From Gaeumannomyces sp. JS-464 (Eukaryota; Ascomycota; Sordariomycetes; Magnaporthales; Magnaporthaceae), in assembly GCA_002197995.1 (NCBI GenBank), contig NGZR01000001.1:1736001-1800000 (forward strand): a stretch of DNA of 64,000 nucleotides, read 5' to 3'. This document shows, one piece after another, positions 1 through 9,767 of this stretch. Made by a program: the position numbers and the translations under genes. The notes under the pieces were generated by a model. That model was given only the letters and a program-made list of their open reading frames with translations. It was not told the DNA's origin and did not search any database. The stretch's first letter is position 1, and each line of letters begins with the position of its first letter.

Positions 1-2752
1 AATTTTTGGCATGTTCCAAGGGCGTGCCCGAAATCACGGCGGCAGAGAGGCCGGTTGTTCCCTCGGAGAACTGCACTGAAATTGCCTAGGCAGAGATTCG
101 TTCAGTAAGGAGTTTGAAAATAATGCTGGATCGAGGAACACCACTCAAGATCGTGATCAGGTAGGTGCCTAGTTAGGTTCGACCCGCCTGTTTGGATCCC
201 CAGCGGCTCGATTAAGGGGTTTGGCCCACACACGAGATGGCATTTTGCGCAGGGGTGCGAGCACAAGTTTGCGAGATTGAACGTGGGAGTTTTTCCCCAC
301 AAACCAAGGCCCGTATGACTCGGTTGAGACGTGCCAAGTGACGATTGCGCTATACCCAATTGGGACGGCCGCCAGCTTACGTATGCACAGCTCCAATCCT
401 TGTCGAAAAGTCGAGCCCCTGAGAGCGTGCTCCTGGAAGACCTCCGCCCCAGGCGACGGCACCATCCCCTCCATCGTGGGGTTGAACGTGGAGGGGCTTA
501 GAGTCCCGTCCCAGACGAGAACGACGTCCGCAAATATGCGATCCATCAAAGAGCGCAAGAGAGGCAAAAAAAAGACAGGAATGCCCAGTCGAACAAATAA
601 AGAGCGCAAAGGAGTGCAAGAAAAGGGGGAGTACCGGAGGCACCGCAACGAGGATTGCGACGGCTCTCGGCGTGATTGCGACAATGGGCGCGAGCACAAG
701 AGAATAAGAACCGCGACTTCCCGGAGAAGCCATGCGATGAAGATAAGCACAAGGCTTAGAACAAAGGTCAACGCGACTGGCACCATTCGCGCAATGCCGA
801 GGTTGACTTTTGGCGCTGACCTCATCCAACCTCCCGGACGGCCACTTCGCTTTCCCGTCCACGGTGATCTTGGCGGCCTCGGGGTTTTCGGCCGGTTGTG
901 CGAGGCCGAGATGCTGTCCGGAGTGGAGTTACGAGTTATGCACCGATGCCGCCCGCAGGCGAAGGTTTCGCTTGTCTGCGCAAACGCTGGTCATCTCCAC
1001 CTTGGGCAGCGCAGAGGCGCGGTTGACGTGGACAAGCTCCGGCGACTTACAGCTTGAGGGCTTGGTTCGCCGACGTTGCCCTCGCCGGCTATTGGTCGTT
1101 CCCCCGTGTCCGTGGTGAGATAAATCAGCCGGTCTCTCCTGTCTTCTGCATGGACGTTGAGCACAAGCGGTGGGCGCAGACGAGCCATGAGTTTTGCACA
1201 TCCCTGCCACGATCCGAACCCGGCGGCTTGAGCTAGGATTCCCCGCCTGCCGTGGAAGAAACAAGTCGCCAGCGAGCGTTCCCCGGCCTGGGCTGGCAAC
1301 TCCCTGGCACCCGTCGCTGCTTGTCAGCCAGATCCGGGTTCCTGTCCATGACTCCTGCTCTTCTCTCTGATTCGCCTCGTCACTTGCCTGCCATCTCATG
1401 TAGACTTTGAAGGCCGCTACGCCGACAGATCGGTCGACTGCCCAACATACACGAGCCCTCGCCTATGGCAAAACTCCGAGGGCAGCATTCGCATCGCTAC
1501 CTAGGTACCTACCTACCTATCTACCTATGTGACTATTCTCTCGCGCTGGCGCAGCCCGGGTACACGTCCGCGCCCCGGCCCGACCCGGCCCCAAGACCCC
1601 GGGCTGTGCATAGTGCGTACCGCAACGGATTCCGATTGGCGGCATTTGGGCCCCGAACAAGACAAGGATGCTAGGTCGGGCGTCCGGGGTATCAAGGCGG
1701 GAAATTTGTGTAGCCTCGCATGCCTACTGCAGCATGCTACAAGCTCCTCCTCTTGAGATGCCCGCCCGCACTCGAGATGGGAACAGCGAAGCCCAGCTTC
1801 ACGCACTCGCATGCAAGAGTGAAAACGACATGGCTTTCCCGAGCAGGCCTCCCCTCGACCGAGTTTCCCCGTACAACAGGGGGGTTGCCCGCGTCAATCC
1901 GAGGCCCGCCTTCCCCAGTCTTCTTTGTTCTGTCTGTCATGTTATCACACGATGTCCCGTCGGCATGGAAAGAGCTCAAAAGCAGCGAGTCAACCGGAGC
2001 CGTAACTCGTACCAGGCCTATGCGAACATTCCAGGCACGAGGGGATCCCCGGTTGGAAAAAAAGAAAAAAAAAAAAAGCTTGTCGTGAGCCGCTTCGGGG
2101 TTGGGCTTGTTCCGGCCTGTTCCTCTCATCCATTGCCGCCTCTCCGAACTTGGCTTTTGGCTAGCGTTCCCTCGAGGTGACCTCCATCTCGTGTTAGTTA
2201 CTAGCTCTGCCTTACAACCTTAAAACCCTGCATCACCCCCTGCCTGCCCTGGAAAGGCTTGTGTACTCGGGCATTTCTACTCCCGGGTACATGCCGGTCG
2301 AGCTGGGCCCTTTGCAGCGATGTACGAGAACCAGGAGACGGGGAAGACAGGTGAGGGGATTGCGTCGGATGATAGGACACATACCCCCTGGCGCCCATTC
2401 ATGATTCAAACACGCACAAAGATCCTGGAAAAGAGAAAGACGTTTGGCGGTTCTTCATTGGTGGGAGTGATGGTGCCGCCGTCCGGGACCCTGAGGAGAG
2501 AAGAATGGCCCGGCCCGGACGTCGTGGGAGACCGAGCCGGTATGTGCCGTGGCTGAGAGACCCACCACATTCCCAACCCATCCATCGATAATGAAGATAT
2601 TTTAGGCTTCTCACAAGTTTTGGTTCTTTCTCCATACCTGGGCCTCGAATGGGGGAGGTGTGGTCCGCACCCTGGCTACCCTGGTGGTCGGCGGACGCCG
2701 ACGTGGTCTGCCTCCTCCGCCTCCTCGGGCACAGCCAGGGCTGGACGTTGTC
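1..2752. other. Left-end stretch without a confident gene
   Basis: I see no recognisable gene here. Several open frames overlap on both strands, as expected of GC-rich DNA, and none shows a family motif. A run of about thirteen A residues lies near 2,066-2,078, and GC-rich segments with CpG near 1,550-1,600 show no RIP. The one frame worth keeping, on the minus strand at 169-825, is listed separately. The right end of the stretch is the promoter region of the small secreted protein gene that starts at 2,896. Confidence 0.5.
169..825 (-). CDS. Uncharacterised 218-residue open frame with an N-terminal hydrophobic segment
   Basis: I do not recognise this protein. Residues about 14-45 form a strongly hydrophobic stretch (MVPVALTFVLSLVLIFIAWL and onward) that could be a signal anchor or the first membrane segment. 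The rest is Ser/Arg/Leu-rich, with one further hydrophobic patch near residues 80-92 (GIPVFFLPLL). A second minus-strand frame overlaps the same DNA at 377-862 and also has hydrophobic runs, so the apparent membrane character may come from base composition. The start after the Lys/Val-rich leader is only the first ATG of the frame. It may be a real small membrane protein gene, possibly frameshifted like its neighbours, or a chance frame; the second is at least as likely. Confidence 0.2.
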   Translation of the reverse strand: MRSAPKVNLGIARMVPVALTFVLSLVLIFIAWLLREVAVLILLCSRPLSQSRREPSQSSLRCLRYSPFSCTPLRSLFVRLGIPVFFLPLLRSLMDRIFADVVLVWDGTLSPSTFNPTMEGMVPSPGAEVFQEHALRGSTFRQGLELCIRKLAAVPIGYSAIVTWHVSTESYGPWFVGKNSHVQSRKLVLAPLRKMPSRVWAKPLNRAAGDPNRRVEPN

Positions 2753-2759
2753 TATAAAA
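2753..2759 (+). promoter_or_regulatory. TATA box of the small secreted protein gene
   Basis: A TATAAAA heptamer lies about 137 bases upstream of the ATG at 2,896. It is followed by a pyrimidine-rich, CCACC-repeated leader typical of strongly expressed filamentous-fungal genes. The distance leaves room for a 5' untranslated region of roughly 100 bases. This is the clearest core-promoter signal in the gene island. Confidence 0.5.
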
Positions 2760-2895
2760 CTGAGCTTCCCCTCCCATATTCTGTCGACAAGGCTTTCCAC
2801 CGCCACCACCACCACCAACCCAAAAGGAACAGTCCTGCCTGCAAATCATTCAGCCCCGACTCGGAAAACCAAAAGCCCCGCTCCTCCCTTCAACC

Positions 2896-3364
2896 ATGCA
2901 GCAGCCGCTCCGCCTCGTCGCCTTCGGGCTCCTTTCCCTCACGGGCCTGTTCGGGACCGCCGTGCTCGCCGACAAGCCCTGCGACAAGGGCGGCCTGCTG
3001 GCGCCCCAGTACACCAACCCCCACTGCAAGGTCGCTGGCCGCGACTGCTGCCTCACGGTCGGCGGCTGCGGCAGCTACTCGTACGGCTCGTGCAGTGTGA
3101 GAAACCCCTCTCCTCTCCCTCCAGCAGGTTGGCGCGAACGGGGGAGGACAATGTAAACCGCTAACCCAAATTTTATTACCCACCGCCCCAAACCGCCTTT
3201 TTTTCAGGATGGATCAATCTGCTACGTAAGGACTGATACCTCCCCTCTTCCCGGTTATCCAGATCTTTTGTGTGTTGGCAGGGGCGGCGGCGCGTGTGGC
3301 AAAAGCCGGCCTGGGGGACTCACTCGCGTGGAACGAAACGAAAATACTGACGGTTTGTGTATAG
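2896..3364 (+). CDS. Small secreted cysteine-rich protein (spliced; 3' end uncertain)
   Basis: Exon 1 (2,896-3,096) starts in a good context (CAACCATG) and encodes a signal peptide ending near ...GTAVLA (residues 1-25), followed by a compact cysteine-rich domain with C-x(14)-C spacing, a CC pair and a GGCGSYSYGSC segment. A GTGAGA donor at 3,097, a CTAAC branch point near 3,163 and a TTTTTTTTCAG acceptor ending at 3,207 define a 111-base intron in phase 0. Exon 2 begins DGSICY, then meets a second good donor (GTAAGG at 3,226). Two acceptors are possible (AG at 3,261-3,262 or 3,280-3,281); the first gives a stop at 3,362-3,364, which I used. Without the second splice the frame runs to 3,798. 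The mature protein is under 110 residues and resembles fungal apoplastic cysteine-rich proteins in general layout. Function is unknown; an effector or antimicrobial role is only inference. Confidence 0.6.
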
Positions 3365-3365
3365 T

Positions 3366-4272
3366 GCGACAAATAATACCCGAGAAAGAAAAAAAAAGTC
3401 GGCCTCACGCTCCTTGCTCCGGCTCCCTCTCTCCTGCGCGCTTGGGAAAAAGAGGTGAAGTGGGCTTGGGCGACCAGAGGATCGATTCGGGGCATCCATG
3501 GCAGAAGGAGAGAGCCGCCTTCTCTGAGGTCCTGCCCGCAACTCTTTTGAAATGGTTGGGCGTCAGTGGTCGTCTCTGGTGTGTGTACATGTGTGTGTGT
3601 GTGGAAGTCTGCGCTGAGGTTCCACGTTTTTCTATTCTCGCGTCGCGCGCCTTTAAGAAATACAGCAGAAAATTACGGCTTTTCATCCATTCGGACGAGA
3701 AGGGAAAGTTGCGATGCAAAGTTCGTTTTGTTTTGTGTCTCCGTTATCGAAACGCCCCCAAGGGCGCGTACGGGAAACATCCGGCCTTTTTGTGTTGACG
3801 GACAGGGGTCGGCTAAAGCTCTCAAGGAGTGCCGTGGACGACGGACAAGCATGCAAGGCAGTTCTTTGAAAGGCGGGCGGGTGGTGCGCTGCGGCAGCAT
3901 GATGATTCTCCTCCCGCCCGCCGACGGGCTTGGGCGCCAGCGTATTTGGCAATTGCTCCCCGTTCGGTCGTTGTTTTTCCATGTATATCCTGGATCCGGT
4001 CTTGCTTGCGTCGGGCGACGCGGTTGCACGTACAGGCCAGAACAGAAAGGGATGGCATCCGTCAGCTCTTCCTCAGACACGCGGGTTTCTGCCGGGGCGC
4101 GTTCCAGGTGACATTCGTTAAAAGGTAGAATCACATTTACAAAAGAACATGACTGTCGAGGCAGTTTCTGCTTAGTTAACTCTAGACCCCTTTTCGGATC
4201 CAACACAATGTACACTACTGGAACCCCCTGCAAAGGTGAAATACGAAAGGACAGTCCATGGGTCAATCACCG
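3366..4272. other. Intergenic stretch, no gene seen
   Basis: This stretch lies between the secreted protein gene and the convergent STAND-domain gene. It holds an A-rich run near 3,390, a TG microsatellite near 3,583-3,601 and several open frames on both strands with no recognisable motif. I see no RNA gene and no RIP signature. Confidence 0.5.
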
Positions 4273-5626
4273 TCATGCGCCACCTCCACCCTCAGCAGTC
4301 CGTTTCCTCACCTCATTAGGGGATGGCTTGTCGCGCCTTGGTTCCGCACTCGCTGGCTGTTCGTCCTTCCTAACTGGGTGTGAGGTGGGCGTGGTGTCCT
4401 CTTGGGTCTTGGGGTTCGATGGCGTGGCAGCGCCGCGAGTTTGTACGCGCCCAGGACTGCCTGGCACAACGCCAAAGCGGCTGCCGTACCGATCCGACGA
4501 CAACTTTTGAAGAGCTTCATCAGACATCGACCCAACCAGCTGCGTCGACCGGCTCTTGGCCAATACCTTTCCAACGTCGAAAAGGTCGGCAAAAGTTGTT
4601 GACCACCACTTGATCGGTGTCGTCCTCGGCAGCGACCTCCCTCACAATGTGTATTCTCTGGTAAGAGACTTGGCTGGATGCCTCTCTGCACACTTCCAAA
4701 CATTGCTTGGACATGTCGATATCCTCCTGCAATCGCAGCCTTTGCTGGCCGCGCTCGGGGCCGTCGCCCGACAGTATACGATTGAGATTTTCTTGGAGGC
4801 GGTGTATCGTCGCTGCGATCTTGTCTCGGCTCTCGTCCAGCGTTTTCCTCGTCATGAGTTCCGCCTCGAACCGGTCCCGCACGACATTGGCAGTGCTCGC
4901 GGTCGCGCCTCGTAGCAGCGGAGTTTGCCGCGTTTGTAGGGATTCGAGGAAGGACCTGGCGTCTTCGCAAATGCGAAGACATTGTCTGGTCACGTCTCGC
5001 TCGTCATGCAGATCGATGCTCGTCTCCACGCCCGATGCCCCGTCTGCGGCGATGCGCGCCAGCTTCTCGTCAATGCGTTGAAGGCGCACCTCGAGATTGT
5101 AAGCCGTGTCCTTGATCATGTCATCGTAGCTTTCGAGGACCTGGTGACTCAGTTTGGAGTGATGCCTTGGATGAGACGGGAGGTTAGTCGACGTCTTGGG
5201 GAGACAAGACAAAATGACTGACATGGTAATGGCACCCAGCCCGACCGCGATTGTCGATTTGTACCCCGCCAGAGTATCTATGAAGCCGTTGATATCATCT
5301 CGCATAAACTCCATCTTTGCCCAGTCTCTCAGCCCAGTCATGGACTTTCCGCCGAACTTTTCCATGGCTACTTCGAACTCGCGGCATGTTTGGCAGCATC
5401 GGCTGACTGGGCCTTTGAGAAGGGCCCATATGGGCGCCTCGCAGCCAACGGCTTGCTCCAGCGAGCTCAGAACCTTGACAAGGTCTTCGAGTTCGCCATA
5501 CAGCCTGTTTAGCGTCTTGTCGCGATCTTTGTAGCGTTTGACAGCGGCGCACAGAGAGTTCGTCGATTGAATGGCGGCCGTAATGATAGCCAGCACCGAG
5601 ACGCTAATGCTCAAGGGGTCTGCCAT
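4273..5626 (-). pseudogene. STAND-protein N-terminal domain (PigL_N / Helo-like) gene, frameshifted
   Basis: The start chosen is the ATG at 5,624-5,626, giving MADPLSISVSVLAIITAAIQ, the typical opening of the fungal N-terminal domain of STAND/NLR-like proteins, first named from the azaphilone-cluster protein L. An upstream in-frame extension to 5,803 is not family-like. The body has the family hallmarks: RCCQTCREFEVAMEKFGGKS, a GLRDWAKMEFMRDDINGF segment, LAGYKSTIAVGLGAI, then VLESYDDMIKDT and two QCLxIC/QCLEVC repeats followed by VSYQRIHIVREV. A segment after GAITM contains a CTAAC branch-point-like site and could be a retained intron of 3n length. Near 4,595-4,603 the frame changes: the first frame stops at 4,520, whereas the family-like continuation (ADLFDVGKVLAKSRSTQLVGSMSDEALQKL, in two parts) lies in another frame ending at 4,273. 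No NACHT or repeat domain follows, so this is the short stand-alone form. Loss of one base in the coding DNA or in the assembly would explain the break. Confidence 0.75.
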
Positions 5627-5887
5627 GTTTGAACGAACGCCCAGGTGGTAAAAGCATACGATGTTTTTTGCACAATGGATTGGTAATGGACGAAGTGAAG
5701 AAAGCGCCAGATTGCGGGGTTTGTGATACGCGCGCGTGCAAGAAGCGCGGGGGCACGGGCATGGTGTGTGCATATGGATACACGTGATGTTTCCACTCCT
5801 CAAATGTCGGCAAGGTCTGCCGGTCGCCTCTCATTGGGTCGCGGATTCTTGGCTCCAAAGCATTCATCAACTACATTCCATCACATC

Positions 5888-6270
5888 TTATGTCTCCCCC
5901 TCCCCGCGTATCCCCTTTCCACAAGGGCAACTCCCACACGGCCGGGAGGCCATCATCTCGCACGTTTCAAAGCTCCACTGCGTTAGCCACCATGGCGTTT
6001 TCGGGGTAAACCAGGCCGTGCCCGGACCAGAAGCCGAGGCACTCGGCACAGGGATCGTCGTGTACTCGCGCAGGAACCGGAGCACCGCGGCCTCGTCGCG
6101 CAGGCGGTAGGCCCCGTAGGGCGTGACGACCGGCAATTTGTCAATGTCGAGGCCGATAGCTCGTCCTTGTGTGGCTCCCGCTTGGCGAAGATGGCAGCCA
6201 CGAGCTCGCCCTCTTCGGGCGTCAAATTTGGACGGGTATTTATCCTCATATCTAAAGCGCTTGTTGACAA
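5888..6270 (-). pseudogene. Aminoglycoside-phosphotransferase-like (APH family) N-terminal fragment
   Basis: Two overlapping minus-strand frames together resemble the start of a fungal APH/protein-kinase-like protein. One (to about 6,150) reads LTPEEGELVAAIFAKRE. After a frame change near 6,145 the other reads LDIDKLPVVTPYGAYRLRDE and then AAVLRFLREYTTIPVPSAS, the region that in the family carries the hydrophobic strand and the TTIPVP turn after the first helix. The frame ends at 5,888, and no HxDxxxxN catalytic loop or DFG/IDW-like segment follows before the STAND-domain gene begins at 5,626. It is therefore a 5' fragment with a frameshift, probably non-functional. The family assignment rests on one short stretch. 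Confidence 0.4.
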
Positions 6271-7441
6271 TTCACCTTTCTATCTATCCATCGGGTTGGT
6301 CGAAACAGTGGGGGAGCCGGAGAAACCAAAGCTGTGCAAAGGTGACGTTGATCCCACGGGCAAACTGGTTGTCAGCCCTTGCAGTTTCCAAGCATTTCTG
6401 CCCAAGGCGGGACAGCCGGGTCAAATCAACAAAGCCGCCCAGTCACCAGCGGTACGCGCATTTGCACTCGCCAGCCCCAGTTGACGCACGCCTCCAAGAC
6501 GAGAAGGAAGCCTGCCAGCTAGTGCACTGCTGCGCGGTGGCTGCATCCCCAAAGGGCGGGCGTGTCCGGCAGCGGGAGCATCGGCTCGGCGCACGAGATC
6601 AAAGGGACTGACCACAAGGCAAAATGGACGAAACTGAGGCCGCACTGCTGGGCCATGCGGAAGGCCGCTCGCTTGAAAGACTTGTTTGGATCCGGACACG
6701 CCACGCAGCTTCTGGTGGCGTGGTGTAGCCGTTGGCACCGAACATCACGGGCCGGGCAGCTAGATTCTCGGGGCCGCCCGCCGCGTGCCTTGGATGCGCA
6801 GCGGTGGCACTAGTCTTTGGCTCCTATTGCAGCACGCTGCCGCTGGAGCGTCAGAAATCAGCTCGACGCGGGCGGCCGGACTCTGCGAGGCGCGCGTGGC
6901 AATAGCGGGCCGGGCTTATGCGGTCGGGCAACGTCATCGTGTCGCCCCGCTGGTGTTTCGTATTGTCCTGCTATTCCCGACTTTTCCCAGCTCTTCTTGA
7001 TCAGTCTCTGCAAGTTCGTGGCCTTGAAGCTTTCCTCCAGCTTCGGCAACGCGCCTTGTTCTCGTTCGCCGGCGCAGGGCGCAGTCGGGGAGGTGCTAGA
7101 TGCAGCGCGAGACCCCGTCGGCCTTGGCCGCGACGATGAGGCCAACGCTGTCATGCTAGCGGCGGAGCTCGATGTAGAATTCGTCCTCGGCTTTGTCGCG
7201 ATGATGCGGTGCTAGCAGCCTCCATTTAATGGGATGCAAACCTCCTCTCAATGGAATGTAAGCTTCCATTTAATGGAATGTAGCTAACCTTGGCGCGTGC
7301 CGGTATCCCTGAACGGCAGGGAAACGCAGAGGTTAAGCGGCTGGTTTAGTTCTTCTTTGTTGGCCGACGCCACCCGGATCAAAAAGCGCGCGCGCGCCAG
7401 GCTGTTCTCGAAGACCTCCCCAGACCTGGGTTTCCCCCAAA
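6271..7441. other. Stretch with no recognised gene; possible minus-strand relic
   Basis: No family is recognisable. Minus-strand translation of 6,858-7,215 yields protein-like pieces in changing frames (HRDKAEDEFYIELRR, then LQRLIKKSWEKSGIAGQYET), and 6,519-6,704 gives a Cys/Phe-rich hydrophobic piece; both have stops and frame changes, so they may be remains of one degraded gene. The 22-base repeat block at 7,222-7,287 is listed separately. The ATG at 7,442 starts the next gene on the plus strand. Confidence 0.4.
7222..7287. repeat. Three imperfect 22-base direct repeats around TCCATTTAATGGA
   Basis: Three consecutive units begin TCCATTTAATGGGATG, TCCTCTCAATGGAATG and TCCATTTAATGGAATG. The core TCCATTTAATGGA is itself nearly palindromic (TCCATT/AATGGA). 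The block is AT-rich within GC-rich DNA and lies about 155 bases upstream of the ATG at 7,442. It could be a small satellite, a footprint of a lost element or a protein-binding array; nothing here decides. Confidence 0.6.
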
Positions 7442-8865
7442 ATGCCGGTTTCTCTTGATCCTCAGCCTGCGCTGACGCCAGTCATGGCGACACCGCAGAA
7501 CGGAAAACGGCGCGCCGACGAGCCCCAGCGAGACCTGCCACCGAAGAAACGACCACAGGAAGACAGAGATCCCGACAATTATCTTGTCACTTGGCGACGT
7601 CCGCCCGAGTTCTGGGACGAACTCTCCAAGATCCCACTGGTCGCCGACGCCCTAGGCGAGCTCCAACGGCGAAACAACACCCGACCGCCCTTTCCGCCGC
7701 CTCCGGCAGACCTTGCGCCAAACATCTCGCCCGCGGCCACCAGAGAGCTGGCTCAATTCGCAAGGCACGGCGGCCCAGACTTGTGCGACCTTCGGGGGTA
7801 CCCCCCACCGACTGGCCGCCGACCAACCTGCGACATGGGCTCTAGACGAGGGCGGGCGCGTGCGTCCACCAATCTAGCGGCTCCTATGCCGACCTCGGAG
7901 AAAACCTCGGAGAAACCCATCACAGTCTATGACGCTGCGTTCGAACAGCATATGGCTGACCATTCCATCCACCCGCCGCACACGTCGCGAGCGCCAAGGG
8001 AGGACGACATGAGGGACATGATGGAGGCACTGGCTGTCCGACGGCCCTCACTATCGCCATCCAAGTTCTCTATGGCGCATCAAGGAATTCGCGAACGACA
8101 ACTCCGCGGCCTTGGACGAGGAGCATGTCAAAACTAATGTCGTCCCCACCATCGCCGGCTCTCGGCACTTCGACCACCCATGCGCTGGAAACACGGTGTT
8201 TGGAAACCTGGACCCGCTTACGGACGGCCGTATAGCACGGGCCAAACCAGATCTCTACTATGGCGCATGTCCCGGAGACCTCAATCCACCTCACCCGTGA
8301 CGAGCTCAGTCGTCACATCGTCCCGTCGACCACGGCGAACAGCCCCTTGCCCCGAACTTCTTCACGGAATCAAGGACCGAACGGGGCTTCAGCCGTGGCG
8401 CAGAGACAAACACGCTACAACGGGGCGATTGGAGCCCGCGGCATGCACAGCCTGCAGAACTACGGCAACGACGAGCCTGTCTATGATGGGAAACCCTACA
8501 CGTTCAGCTCGACCTACTATGACGGCCATCTCAAGCTTTACAGCCACCACATGACTGAGCCGGCCATTCCCGGAGGGCGGCCCGAGTACCATATGACTCA
8601 ATTGAGATCATTTAGCGTGACAGACAGCCGTGAGATGTTCGTCCAAGGCGCCACCGCGTTCAGGAACGCCCGCGACTCGGCGAAGCAGCACCGGGACAAT
8701 TTCATTCGAGCGGCAAACGAGAGGCACGGCAAGCTGGTGAGGGAGACACAGCGGCAGCAGCTTCGGCCTCGTCAACCCCCGAGGGAAAGACGACGAGTGG
8801 GATCGGCAGCAGCAAGAGCGGCAACTCGAAGCGCCGTGGCAACCGCCGACGTGGCCCATCAATGA
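7442..8865 (+). pseudogene. Decayed fungal PD-(D/E)XK-like hypothetical gene (family recalled as DUF7924)
   Basis: The opening GKRRADEPQRDLPPKKRP followed by NYLVTWRRPPEFWDELSKIPL, then GELQRRN and ELAQFARHGGPDLCDLRGYP, matches a large Fusarium/Colletotrichum-type hypothetical family. The frame then breaks near 8,075: the family-like continuation (IKEFANDNSAALDEEHVKT, then NTVFGNLDPLTDGRIARAKPD and LYYGA) is in another frame to about 8,285. A third frame carries LTRDELSRHIVPST, then ASAVAQRQTRYNGAIGARGM, HSLQNYG and YDGKPYTFSSTYYDGHLKLY, and ends at 8,865. The short piece that in relatives holds an E-x-K (APNFFTE...) is in yet another frame near 8,350-8,375, so at least four frame changes occur. 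In the family this core is thought to be a restriction-endonuclease-like fold; the activity is not established. The C-terminal tail is low-complexity, Arg/Gln-rich. Whether the breaks are genuine or assembly errors cannot be decided here. Confidence 0.6.
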
Positions 8866-9767
8866 ATTCCGGCCGAGCGCAACGCGACCAGCCCTGCCGC
8901 AACTAGAATGCGCCCGCCGCCACATTCGACGGTGGCGGTGACGGCGATGGCTGCTGCGACCGCTAGACCCCTTCTACTGGGCTGCGAGAAGCACGAGAGC
9001 GCATCGCTGGCTGTGGCCCCACCAGCCCGGCCGCATGCGGGGGATAGCGTGCGGCAGAAGCAAAAACACACACAAAAGCAGTAGAAAAAGGGTTCCGCAC
9101 CGGCAGCGGCGGCAACATCATCAACCTGGGATGGCGGTAATGACGATGGGCCGAACACGGAGCAGAGGGAGGGTCGGCAGCGGCAGCAGCGGCAGCATCG
9201 GCAGGGCCAAGGGCAGGGTCAGGGACAACAACTGCAGGACAACCCGGATTCCACCGTTGCAGGCGAGACTACCGGATCACAACCGCGGACAATCTAGTCA
9301 CCGCGACGCCAGAACAGGAGCGGGCAGTCAACATGATCCTTCAATGACAAAAGCAACCATGCCGGAGGGTGCCGACGCCGACAGTGGTCCATGGGGCAGC
9401 AGGAGCAAGAGAACAGGACGACAGGGCGAGCATCTCCGAAGGGAATGGGAACGGGCAACGATACTAAGGCGGGCAGCTCTTGATATGTAGTTGGTACATT
9501 TGCTTGGCAAACGGAGGTAACATGGTCGTCACCACACGAGAATCAGGTAGTATTGGTTGACCTCACGAATTTGGAGCTTAGGATAGTTGCCAGCCGACAG
9601 GCCGGGCTCGTATGTAAATGCGGAGAACCGGTTTTGAGGCAGGCGCCCAGGTATACATATAGTGACACACCCCCATCCCGCCCTCGCCTTTCGCAAGCAA
9701 CCTCGTCCGTCACCGGCGTAAACTCGTTCGACTTGCTCTACCGTACCAAGCATCGTCATCAGTCACC
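8866..9767. other. CAG-rich low-complexity stretch and spacer, no gene assigned
   Basis: Downstream of the preceding pseudogene the DNA is rich in CAG/CGG triplets (9,175-9,220 reads as repeated CAGCGGCAG), giving a 151-residue Arg/Ser/Gly-rich open frame at 9,035-9,490 that looks compositional. It may be the decayed low-complexity tail of the preceding gene. Positions 9,491-9,767 are the spacer before the mevalonate kinase copy and include a TATACATATAG motif near 9,652. Confidence 0.4.
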
